From Anaeromyces robustus (Eukaryota; Neocallimastigomycota; Neocallimastigomycetes; Neocallimastigales; Neocallimastigaceae): a DNA stretch of 64,000 nucleotides. Positions 47,521 through 62,509 of this stretch are shown here, one piece after another. The translations under genes and the position numbers were made by a program. The stretch lies in the NCBI GenBank assembly GCA_002104895.1, contig MCFG01000081.1, forward strand, positions 134,319 to 198,318. Reading direction: 5' to 3'. Position 1 is the stretch's first letter, and each line of letters begins with the position of its first letter. The notes beneath the pieces were generated by a model. It was not told where the DNA came from. It did not search any database and saw only the letters and a program-made list of their open reading frames with translations.

Positions 47521-50500
47521 AAAAAATATTAACCTTTTGATAACTTATTTAGAGTATTAAATATAGCTCGAAGATAACTTGTCTTTAATGGTAATCTAGA
47601 ATAATCTTTAGCTTCACTATTTCCTTCTTTTTTCAATTTAAGGTTTTGTTGTTGTTGATCTTCTGATGGTAATTTTTTTATCATATTTAATAAATGTATC
47701 ATACGAAGAATACGACCTTGTAAAATATATGATAATCTAGCATCTTTTAAAATTTTACCCATAGCATCCTTATATATTGATTTTAATTTTTCTAAAATAT
47801 CTTTTACCATATCGGGATATTCTTGTATAATAATATCAGAATCATTATCTAAATCAATAATATTAATACCAAGTGAAGCCATGGTACCAAATATACTAGA
47901 TATTTTAGTATTATTAGCAATGTTTTCTTCAGTGAAAAGTTGAACTAAACTTAAAACTTGAGATCGATAAGATATAGTTTCTAAAAGACTATCATCTGAT
48001 TCTTCTTTTAATTTCTTACTAAATTTAAGGAATTTACGATAACAATAAGATGCAAAAAGATGAATATATAAACTGTCTTGTGAATTATTAGTTCTAATAT
48101 AATTTAAAGCTTGATTAAATATAGGTTCAATTTTATTTATTAAATCATTATTAATATATTTATTGTTTTGAGTTGTAGTACTATTATTATTATTTTCTTT
48201 TCTTTCTTCTTTTTCATCATCACCATCATCTTCTTCTTCTTCATTATTATTTTCAAAAAGACTTGCATAAGCCAAAATCCAAAAATCACCTTCAATATAT
48301 TTTAATATTGTATTTCCAGATAACAATAATTCAATTTCTTTATAACAATGATTTAAAATTTTTAAAAGTGTTTCTCTTGGCAATATGGTATCATCTTCTA
48401 ATTCTAATAATTTTAGAAAACCTAACTTTCTACCAAAAAATTCAAGAGTTTCTCTTTGTTCTAAATTTTCAAATCCATTAATTAAACTATCAATATATTC
48501 ATTTAATATATTTACATGATCATTTTTTTGAAGACTTTTATTAGTATCTTGTGACTCATTAGATAAGGATTGAATTAAAATATTTAATATATGACCTAAA
48601 CCATAAGTTAAAGAAAAAGCATGCCAACTATTTTTATCTAATGATGAATCATGAATTAAATAGTTAAATTGATTGAAAATATTTTTCTTTCTTCTTTCAT
48701 CAGTTGCATGAATATAATTATAAAGATAAGTAAGAGAAATGATAATAGCAAAACGTATATCATCATTATTATTAAATTCATGACGAATATAAGAATCTAG
48801 ATTACTATATTGTAAAAGATTATCAATTAATTCGTTAATATATTGATATGAACTATTATTAGTTCTATAATAAGCAATAACCAATCCAGTATATGCCATA
48901 AAACTATTAGCACAAAGTGAAGGAATAGCTGAATTTCTCATTTTTTCATTAAATAATTCTTTACAATAATTAAACAATTCAGATTTAGTTTCTCCAGAAC
49001 TTTCAATATTAATAAATTGTTGTTCAAAAAAGGAACACCAAGATGAAATAAGACCTAATCTTGATGTCATACTATCAGATAAATCAATTTCTTCTAAACT
49101 AATATTAACTAAATGTATAAACTCTATATTATTATCTTTAGTGATTTTTTTAGTTGAATCTACCTTTATAATATTATTGGAAATGCTATGTAAAATACCA
49201 TGCATAATACCAGATTTTTTACCTTCTAAAATAGTTCCATTTTTCCATCCATTATACCATTCTTCACAAATAGAACGACCATATTGTTTTAAAGTATCAA
49301 CTGATTTCATTCTAGAATTATCAATTTTATTATTTTTAGCATTTTTATAACTTTTCATATTAGTAATTTCATTATTAATTATAATATGATAAAGCTTAAT
49401 TATTTCATCATAACTATTCTTTTCAGTAAATTTTATTATGTCATTTGGACTTGGTAATTGTTCAATAATTTCATTAACAGGATAAAGTGAAAGAGTGTCC
49501 ATAACATAGGACCTTATAATAACATTTTCACTACTTAATAATGGAAGAATATAATTTGAAAGAATTAAAGACTTGAATTCATAATAAATTTCTGTATCTG
49601 AATTTGTAAAATTAAAGAATTAAATAATTTAATAAAATAAAAAATAAATAAATTATCTTTATATTTAATTAAAATATAATTGAACTTTTAATATTTTAAA
49701 ATAGAAAATAGAAAATAGAAAAAAAAAAAAAAAAAAAAAAGAGCAATAAATATTTTTTTATATAATACCTTCAGCTTTTTTAGCAATTAAATTATAATAT
49801 TGGAAAAGATACTTATAAACTAAATGATGAGTATTTTCCTTTAATGAATTAACAAATTCATTAATAATAAGTATCCATGCTTTTTTTTTTTTTTTAATAA
49901 TAATAATATATTTATAAAAGATATATATGAAAAGTTAAACAATTATATATTTATAAATAATTATTATTTAAATTTTTATTTTAGGATTCAATAAATTTAT
50001 TTGTTAATAATAATAAAAATAGTAATAATAAAATATTTAGATTTAATTAAAATATATATTTAAATAATTAATATATAAAAAAAAAATTTACCGGCCCTAG
50101 CATTAATAATATCATTTTCTATACATTTATTTAATGTATCTAATAATAAGCATTTACAAGTCTGATTTAAATTTTTAATACCTAATAATGATTTAATCCA
50201 TGCAATTGATTCTTGTCCACATTCCTTAATACGATGATCACATATATCACTATTTTTTTTTAAAGAATAAAATATTTATTATTATTATATTTTGTTCAAG
50301 AAAAAATATTTATTATAATTTTTATATAATAATATAATAAAATAATAATAATATATGAATATATATATTATTTTATAAATATATATATATAAAAAGAAAA
50401 AAAAAATTATTTCTAATAATAATTACTGTAATATAGAAATATAAGCAATATCAAATTCATTTAATCCTTCATCTGGTTCACAATCAATAATACATCTTTC

Positions 50501-52475
50501 ATTAATATAATTACTAATATTATATTTTAATTGATTCCAAATTTTAGGTTGTCTTTTCCAAATTTCAAATAATGCTCTTAATCCAACACAAGATAAATAA
50601 CTCATTCTAATTTTAGAATCTGAATTTTTATGATTATAATAAAGAGTAATAATCTTAACAATTTTATTAGTAATAAAAATATCATCAAGTTCTGTAAGTG
50701 ATGGCAATTTATCAAGAATAATCTCCATTTGAAGCTCTGGAACAACTTCTAATTTTAGATAATAAAGATATAAATAAATAATACCGAAAACTAAAGATTT
50801 ATTTTCATTTTTGATTATAATACTATTTAATGCTTTGGATCTAATTTCTTCATTTTTATGAAATAAAAATAAGAATTTATATAAAACATTATAATTATCA
50901 TTGAAATTGAAATATACATCCTTTGGGAATTCATTATCCCTAAAAGCTTGATATATAATATCAATATTCCATACAAAAGTTGAAAATATATTTGTATTTT
51001 GGAATGGATAAATAATATCAAATATCTAAAAAAAATTCATATTATATGACATTAGTTAATTAATATAATTATACTACTTATAATTATTATTATTATTTAA
51101 ATATATATATATATTCAATTTATTTACAATAATATTTCTATTTAATTATATATATATAATTTTTTTCTTCTTTTCTTACCTTTGTTGAATCAAATTCATT
51201 TGAAGTTAAATATTCATTTTCTAATGCTAAAGATTTATCAAAATTTGCTATTAAAACATTTAATTCAATCGTTTTAATAAGATTTAAAGCCTTAGACTTA
51301 GTTTTATTGGCTGTAGTCTCTGAATAAACTTGTAATAATGGGAAAATAGCCAATGGTAAATATTTTACTAATGGTGTATGTTTTTGAATAGCTTGATTAA
51401 TAATAATTTCCATAATACTAACTAAACATTTTTCTTCGTCAATATCAATAACATCCAAAAGTAATAAACATATTTCTGGAAAGATTACTTTATATTCAAT
51501 AGTTAAATTAGAACTTTTTTCTTTTACAATAAGGTAAATTTGTTTGGTAAGAACATGAGTAGAAATATTATTCTTTCTTTGTTCTAGTATACAAGCTAAC
51601 AAATTATATATAAAATCACCCATAAATTCCTTCTGACAATCAAATTTGATTATAAGGTTAGTGAGTTCTGTAGTGAAACACTGATGTATGGTATTAATTC
51701 GATTACTATTGGGTGTTAAATGAATTAAAAGGAAATAAATTAAATGGACAATATTTTCTTTAAGTTGTTGAATTTTTTTATCTTTTGACTCTAATTTAAA
51801 AGTATTATTAAGTAATTGAATTAACCAATCCTTTATCATAAAAGAATTTTTTAAACATTGGTCATCATCAAAATTTAAAATAGTATATTTAATAAATGGA
51901 GAAAGCATTTCTAAAGTAATTAATAAATAATCATTTTTATAATAATTATTAATTTCTAATAATTCTTCTGTACAAGGTAAAAGATTATATAAATATGACA
52001 CAATATCAGGCCAAGTTTCAGAACGTTTTTGAATTAAAAATATAAGAGGATGAATATTTAAACTTTTCAATTCAAAAGGAGTATTATAATCCTTTACCTC
52101 CATTTTTGTACTAACATTTTCTACATGTAATTTCAATAATTTAATGATTACATCAACAATAATCGGAAGCTTTTCTTCCTCTATTCCTGGAATTATATTA
52201 TAAAAATTATTTAAAACGTCAATCCAAATATTTTTTCCATATTTAACTAATTCTACTAAAGCATTAGCACTTAAAGAACAAATGAAAACTCTTTTTGCAA
52301 TTGGAATGGAAGAATTATTATTCTTTATACATTCCCACAATAAATTATTTAAATTTGTAATTTCATTTTCATTTAATGAAGTTGATAATGTTTTTTTAAT
52401 TTTTTCTATAACTTGTATTTGAACAGTTTTATGGTCTGAATACAACCGTACTTTATATATATCAGTTTCACTCAT
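45481..52475 (-). CDS. FOCAD: Focadhesin-like HEAT-repeat protein
   Basis: Eight minus-strand exons: 51180-52475, 50427-51025, 50092-50249, 49769-49879, 47534-49597, 46881-47344, 45760-46722 and 45481-45636. They encode 1,936 residues; animal focadhesin is about 1,800. The chain is almost all helical, HEAT/ARM-like. Landmarks shared with animal focadhesin are NLLWE near residue 44, HPLIFLIQKRSETWPDIVSYL near 142, and SVNWNPLLSQLTLMNINSNEL in the C-terminal third (focadhesin has PVNWAALLSPLMRLNF). In animals the protein supports the SKI mRNA-surveillance helicase complex; the same role here is inference. Acidic insertions (EEEEDDGDDEKEE, EEEEEEGKEGKE) and poly(Asn) tracts are lineage additions. 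All seven introns are GT-AG and keep frame. Confidence 0.82.
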
Positions 52476-53389
52476 AATTTACTGATTTCTATTATTATTT
52501 TTTTTTTATTTCTTTTTTTCTTATTATTGCTTTTTTTTTACCACCTTAATAATAATAAATTATATATAAAAACAATATTAATTACTATATATGATTAATG
52601 AAATGTATACATAATGTATATAGTTATTAAATTGATCTAACCCTTTAAATTATCTCAAATCATTAATCATTAATATCTGTCAATAATCCTTTTGTTTTAA
52701 GGATTTGTTGTATATAATACATAAAAATGATTTATTATATAATAATAAATTTTGTTGCATATAATAAAAAAAGATATTTTATTTTATATTAATTAACTGA
52801 ATAATCTTTACCACAAACCATAAACATAAAAAAGTAACTAATTTATCTTAGATATAGCAATGAAATAATTTTTAAAGCTTATTAGGGTAAAATAGGAAAT
52901 AAAAAATAAAATAATAAGAAAATCTAATATTCATTAATGAAATAATTTTTAAAGCTTATTAAGGTAAAATAGGAAATAAAGAATAAAATAATAAAAAAAT
53001 TTAATATTCATTAAAAAAGTTAAGATTTTTTTTATTGTTATATATTATTTTTAAAGGATTTATTTTGGTTACAAAATTTAAATATTAAATAATTATATAA
53101 TTTATAACAAAAAAAGATTATGAACTTTTTACTGTTACAATAATGTTTTATTATGTTGAGTCTATTTTAATACAATAAATGGGAAAATCATATTTAAATA
53201 ATTTTTTTTGGTAGACAGTATTTTTATATTAAATAATAAAAATAAATTACATTAAAATTTTGTTAATGCATATGTATTATGCATATATAGATATAGATAT
53301 ATTATATGTTTATAAATTTTATAAATATATTGTAATAAATATTATTAATTTTTTGAAATTTTTTATAATTAATAAAAGTGATTATAATG
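52476..53389. repeat. Intergenic with a 77-bp tandem duplication
   Basis: A unit starting ATGAAATAATTTTTAAAGC occurs at 52860-52936 and again at 52937-53013, with few differences. The remainder is AT-rich promoter-side sequence of the focadhesin-like gene. Confidence 0.8.
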
Positions 53390-53790
53390 ATTTTTACCAA
53401 AGTCAAGGCTTCTGGATCGACACCGCATCTACCCCAAGCAAAGTGGTTTTCTCCTTCACGGGTTTTACACTGTGGCAAGGTAGTGCACAGGTATAGTATT
53501 TGAGGCGTAGCTACTCACGCCTCATTAAATAATATAAGTATATGAGTAGATCTTTAAGTCTAATAATGTGGGGTGCGGCTCTAAATTATTGGGCGGTTTC
53601 CTTGGTGACTACTATTCATATGTGGGGCTTGTAGACTGGACCCGTTATTAAGTTAGCGTTAGGGTTTAAGTACAAATGTAAAATATATGAATATACCAAG
53701 GGCATCGACGCCGAAAAGGTAAGGCAGGGAATTTAATTCCGATACATTCATGTGAAAAATCACATGATAAGTCAACCTAAAAAAAAAACA
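53390..53790. ncRNA. GC-rich structured island: candidate noncoding RNA or element fragment
   Basis: About 400 bases with GC far above the flanks. Clear hairpins: GCATCTACC (53425-53433) with GGTAGTGC (53479-53486, one bulge); GAGGCGT/ACGCCTC (53502-53508/53517-53523); GGAATT/AATTCC (53728-53740); TCATGTG/CACATGA (53748-53754/53761-53767). Such islands in AT-rich genomes are often structural RNAs. I compared it from memory with SRP, RNase P/MRP, U1-U6, U3 and 5S RNAs and found no diagnostic match. Short open frames exist (for example GFWIDTASTPSKVVFSFTGF and MWGAALNYWAVSLVTTIHMW), so a retroelement or exon fragment is possible. AAGTCAA occurs near both ends (53400, 53771). Strand is undecided. 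Confidence 0.5.
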
Positions 53791-55411
53791 ATTTTGAATT
53801 TAAGATTTTGTTGTTTAAGCAATAGTAATATAGTAAATAATATTAATTAATAATGTACTATGCACTTTTTCATTAATAATTTAATTCAATAAACAATCTA
53901 TATTATAAATAATATTGAATCTAACTTTTTATGAGACTCAATGTTATCTATAATATAAACATTTTTATAAAAAAATACATTCAAAATGTTAATATTTAAT
54001 AAGTAATATAGAAAAGATAATTAATCATTTAAAAACAATTTTTTTGTTTAATAAAAGTTTGTTTTTTATTGAACATAACTTAATACAAATCCAAATTTTT
54101 AAAAGAGAAGGAATATAGTTTTTAAAGATATACATTTAATAATAAAATTATTTCAATTAAGAAATTTTTATTTTGCTACTTCATTTAGTATAAATTATAT
54201 TTTTATTTTTCTTTAATCTTTTTAGTAATTTTATTCTTTATTTTTCTTTATTTGCTATTTTTTCATAATTCTTTAGGTTTCTATATTCTTTTTTAGTAAT
54301 TTTATTTTGAATAATTATTTGAAAGATTATTTAGTAATCTTTAGAAATTCTTTTTTCAGTATATATATATATATTTTTTTTTGTAATTAATTAATTAATT
54401 AATTATTATTGTAGGATTAAAATATCTCTATAATTTATCTTTTTAATTATTCTTTATTAGGAATATAAATATTAAATTAAAAAATTTTATAAATAATAAA
54501 TAATGTATAAACAACATATATATATGTATAGATACATGTGATTCATATGATATAATAATATATTTTAATAATAATTAATTACTAAATTTGGTAATAAAAT
54601 TGGTGATAGCCATCTTTCAATTTAAAATATTTATAAGTTCCGTTAATATTGTACTTATATTATAATATATTATAATATAATACATTATTTATCTTAACAT
54701 TATGTTCTAATATATTATAAATATTATACAATTATTAAACAAATGAAACAAAACGAATCTTCACTCAGGTTAAAATAAGAGAATAAAAATGTTAAATCTT
54801 ATATAGATTTAGTTTAAAATGAATATATTATAATATAATTATCATATATTATTATATAAAGAAAAGAAGGTATAATATGTTAAAAATATAATGAATATAA
54901 TAAATGGTGGATAAACTATTATATTTTAAAACTTTTTTGTATATAGAATCTATTTTAACATAAAAGTCTTTTTGAATATGAATTTAATCTTATGTAAAAA
55001 CTATTTCCAGTTTACTTCATCCTTTAATAGGTATTTATAATCTTATGATATAATGATTATTTATTTTTTAATAATTATTACTAATTTACAAAAAGATAAT
55101 TTATTTCATATAATTATAAAATTTTTGTTAATTATTAAAATAATACAATATTATTATTATTATTGTTAAATTTCTATTAAATATGCTTTTTGAGAGGCTG
55201 GCTTTTTCATATTATATTATATTATATTATAATATTTATTAAATATTTTATTATTGATTTTGTCTTAAAGTCATTATTTATGTTTATATTATTTATTTAT
55301 ATATGTTTATATTTAATATAAACAATATATTATACTATATTCACAATATATTAATATATATTCAATTCTAAATTTTTTTTATATTTAATTCAATAGTTCA
55401 TTATATAGAAA

Positions 55412-55416
<5 letters not shown>
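53791..55416. other. AT-rich intergenic region
   Basis: No exon or structure of note. ATTA-rich tracts lie around 54385-54405. Confidence 0.55.
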
Positions 55417-55450
<34 letters not shown>

Positions 55451-55650
55451 GGCACACAATTTGTATGTCACTTTTATTGAATTTAAATATTAAAATACAT
55501 GAATCATAAAAAAACACATAATGAAAAAAAATGATACTAAAAAAAATAAAAACCAGTAATATATTATAGATAATAATAAATAATACTGGAGGGAAAAAAA
55601 ATAGTATAATAATATTTAAAAACAATAATTCCTCTATTTGTAAGAATAAA
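55417..55650 (-). mobile_element. Second copy of the retroelement 3' end, inverted
   Basis: The reverse complement of about 55450-55640 matches 4583-4752: shared CCCTCCAGTATTAT, ATTATTATCTATAATAT, TTTTTTATGATTCAT and ACAAATTGTGTG. On the minus strand the copy ends in about 31 As (Ts at 55417-55447), a fresh poly(A) tail. No coding remnant is seen upstream, so it is a very short 5'-truncated insertion. Confidence 0.65.
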
Positions 55651-58737
<3,087 letters not shown>

Positions 58738-60944
58738 ATGAAATTCTATAATTTAAAGTATTTCTTTTTATTTTTAATCTTATTAATAATAAGTCAATGT
58801 AAGTTATCAATAAATTTCATAATATAAATTAATAATATAAAATATTATTATGATAATTGTTAGAATATTAATTTATTAAATATTTATTTTAAAAATTATA
58901 TAGCTGTTTTCTGCCAAGAAGCTGATACTGATAAACCAGAGGATAAAGTTACTACATCTACAGGTGATAATAATGATCAACCAACAGTGACTTCTTCACA
59001 ATCAGTAACTACAACAGCAAATGGTAAGAATTATTGAATATATAGAATAATTATTTTTAAAGTTTTTTTTTTCTTTATATGGACTAGAGAAATATTATTA
59101 TGTATTATTAATTTAATAATCCTTTTTCAATTATATTTGTTATTTTTTTTATTTTTGTTTTATTTTTTATTTAATAAGAACAAATTGAAAATAATGTTAT
59201 TGATACAAAAAAAGAAACGACGACAAGTATGATATATAAAATTATAGATGTTATTAATAATATATAATATGGAGTAGAAAATATATAAGATTAATAACAT
59301 TTTTATTTGTTTTTCTATAATTCTGTTGTTTTGGTTGTTTTTTATATTGTTTGTTATTATTTTATTTTATTTTTTTGTTAAAATAAAAGTTACAAACGAT
59401 GTTATTAATCTTAACGAGAAAGTGGAGGAACAAAATGATATAAAAACAGACGATAATAAAAATAGTGCATTCAATTTTATTATTAGTACTACTAGTAATA
59501 ATATTAGTAGTAGTAGTACTAATAATATTGAAGCGACAATTACATCAAATAGTATGATTGTTATTTTTTTTTATAAATAAATATATATTAATAGTTTTTT
59601 TTAATTGGTTTTTTATTTTAATATTTGGTATATATAATTTTATAAACATATAATTGAAGATAATATTGTACCAATAGAAACAACTACGGTTAATTATCAA
59701 ACAACAACTATATCGACAACTACAATTAGTATTAGTATGTTTATAATTTATAACACCATTTTTTTATTTTTATTTTTATTTTATAAATTTTTTATTTATT
59801 TTTTTTGTTTTTATTTTTATTTTTATTTTATATTTTTTTTTTAAAAAAATAAAATATTAAATAATATTTAATATATAACAATATTAAAAAAAATATAGCC
59901 AGAACAACAGATAAGGTTACAACAACTTCAAGTAAAAGTAGTACTCCATCTCCAACATCAGGCGGTAAACACGATGATGATCATCACAGTGGAAGTACTT
60001 CTACTTCTAGTTATAATAATGGTAGTAGCTCTAGTAATACTAGTAGTAGCTCTAATACCGGTTCAACACCAATACAACAACCACAACCACAACCAACACA
60101 AGATCAACAACAAAATCAAGATCAACAACAAGATCAACAACAACAAGCTCTTCAACAACAAAATCAAAATCCTGATCAAAGTACAAACGTTCCAAGTGGA
60201 ATCGCTAATACTATTGGTACAATAGACAGTGGTAATGTTGAAAATAAACAAAAGAAAAAAAATGATGGTGTTCCTGTTTGGTGTATTATTTTAGGTTGTT
60301 TACTTGTTGGTGCTCTTTTAATTGGTACTGTTGGTTTTGTTATGTCTGTTCAAAAGAAAAAGAAGAATAATGACCAATTAACACCAAACTTATGGACTGC
60401 GGATGATTTTGATTCAAGAGTTATCACACCAATTGCTGCTCCCGCCAACACTTATAATATGAATAATGTTCCAATCTCTCAACCAATGTATCAACAAACT
60501 ACATATGGCCAAGCCCCAGTTATGTCGGAAGCTTATCAATCAGTTCAAAGCCCAGCATATGCTGATCCAAATGCACAATTACCACCATCAACAACAGGTG
60601 GTGTTGCTGTTCCAATTGATAATTCTTATTCTAATGATTATCCAAATGGAAATCCAAATGAATACATCCCAACTTCTATTGATGAGTTAAAGGTTAATAA
60701 TGTCTACACATCTCAATTTACTTTCCAACCAGAATTAGATGATGAAATTGAAATTAATATTGATGATCAAATCTTTATAGAAGAGATCTTTGCTGATAAT
60801 TGGGCTTTAGGTGTTAATACTACTAATAATGCTCGTGGTTGTTTCCCATTGAACATTTTCTTAAATCCAAAGAGCACATTAGATAATTCAAGATCTCAAC
60901 GTACTTTATCATATTGCAGTAATGGAAATGGTCCATCATATTAA
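58738..60944 (+). CDS. Fus1-like mucin-type single-pass membrane protein with SH3 domain
   Basis: Six exons: 58738-58798, 58904-59023, 59179-59226, 59390-59551, 59660-59734 and 59899-60944, all phase 1, encoding 503 residues. A signal peptide (MKFYNLKYFFLFLILLIISQ) is followed by a Ser/Thr-rich ectodomain (about 21-260) likely O-glycosylated, ending in a Gln-rich stretch. One membrane span lies at about 283-306 (VPVWCIILGCLLVGALLIGT then VGFVM). A basic stop-transfer (QKKKKNN) follows, then a linker, and an SH3 domain at about 419-478 with motifs SQFTFQPELDDEIEINIDDQ, W(A)LG and GCFPLNIF. The order signal-mucin-TM-SH3 is that of yeast Fus1 and resembles osmosensor/wall-sensor proteins. A role in surface signalling and SH3-ligand recruitment is inferred. 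The exon 5 acceptor (59659) is the least certain junction. Confidence 0.85.
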
Positions 60945-61796
60945 ATATAATTTATCCAATTAATTTTTTATAATATATTTAAAAAATCATTTATTTTTAA
61001 TACGCAATATATATAGGTCAATTTTGACATATTAAATTACATATAATAATTAAAAAGAAAAAAACAATAACTAAAAAAAGAGATTAATTAAATATAATCT
61101 ATATTTTACTCTAAGTTTATATATAATAAAATAAATTATTTATTAAAAAATATTTTTTTTTAATTTTTTTTTCTAGTTTATTAATAATTAAGCTTTACAT
61201 CTATATATCGATTTTTTTTTTCATTTATTTTATAATATTTATATTTTAATTTATATTATTTATATATTTTTTTTTAGAAAAAAATAATAGGCGTTAATAT
61301 ATTAAAAAGATGAGATAAAGGATTAGAATTTGTAAAGTTTGATAAAAAAAAGTAGAAAAAAAAGTTTAAAGAAAAATGCTAAGATTCAATTTAGCAAATG
61401 AAAATATAAAATTATTGTTTATTAATATTTATTCATTAAGTTTTATATATCATAAATCTATATTATTATTAAATATATAAAAAATAGAGTAATGAAATAA
61501 TGATGTAACCAATTTTTTTATAAAAAAATCGGAAATCGAGAATTATTAAAAAAAAAAAAAAAAAAAAAATAAAAACAAAAATTAAAACTTTTAAAAATAA
61601 TATAAAGCGTAAATTTAACTTATTAAACGAATTTCCTTTTTTTTTTTTTTTTTTTTTTTATGCTGTTTTTTTTTAAATCTAAAGAATTATATTTAATGCT
61701 ATTTGAATTTTAAAATATTATCAATTATAGATATATAATTATTTGCTAAGAAAAGAATATTTACTTACCATCCATTTTTTTTTTTTTTTTTTTTTT
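60945..61796. other. AT-rich intergenic region
   Basis: Poly(A) at 61549-61569, poly(T) at 61638-61659 and 61775-61797. A small hairpin GCTAA/TTAGC sits at 61379-61396. The last poly(T) abuts the GC-richer start of the retroelement region. Confidence 0.5.
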
Positions 61797-61797
61797 A

Positions 61798-62509
61798 TCC
61801 CTCTTCTGAGGTCCTGTACTTTCCAATTTATTGGAATGGTCGGAAGAGGAAGAATGCCTGTCGAGACATGGCGACGTCAATGGCATTGTTACAACTTATG
61901 ATATTGTACTTGTATCTAAGTTGGGCATTATGCGCAATGATAATGCTTGGTGTAATGATTATTTATATTCACTATTCGGTTAAAGAAGTAGGTAACATTA
62001 TGCGCAATGATAATGTTAGTAATAAAAAGTACGACTTTTTATTACAATCCATTTTTTTCTTTGAAATAATTACCTTACACTATTTATGTTATTTAGTTTA
62101 TATTGCAGTTCTTTTTACAATTAAGTTTTTTATGTTTCTATCAATTCTACACTATTATTCTTATATACAGCACAATCAATACAACACAATAAATACTATA
62201 CAATACAATTTTTTACATACCAACAATAAAAGTTTTTTTATTCACTAATACATCATTCACAACGTTAAATTATATATACAACTACACAGTTGAATCTCTT
62301 ACTTTTACTCTCAACAATATTTCTCAGTCATTTACTATAATTCTTTTCATTGCTAAGTTTTTTTTTTATATACTTTTTTATTTTTTAATTATATATTAAA
62401 ATCATAAAAAAAAAAAAAAAAAAAAATTTGCTATTTTCTATTATAATACATTTATATTTTTTTTATTTTATTATTTTTTTTTTATATAGATTCTTATCAG
62501 CCTTATCAA
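61798..62509 (+). mobile_element. Probable 5' region of the LINE, with coding-like remnants
   Basis: GC content rises sharply after the poly(T) at 61775-61797. One frame (61810-61983) reads LEWSEEEECLSRHGDVNGIV then TTYDIVLVSK, and stops. A 20-base sequence, CATTATGCGCAATGATAATG, occurs at 61926-61945 and 61996-62015; each copy has CATTAT/ATAATG inverted ends. A second frame (61868-62248) is hydrophobic and less convincing. Poly(A) at 62405-62426 and T-rich DNA separate this from the endonuclease ORF. It may be the element's 5' UTR, an ORF1 remnant, or an older unrelated insertion. Confidence 0.4.

Noticed and set aside
53640-53680. Telomere-like GTTAGCGTTAGGGTTTAAG as a telomerase RNA template
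   Set aside because: Only one exact TTAGGG unit and a variant TTAGCG; no pseudoknot could be shown.
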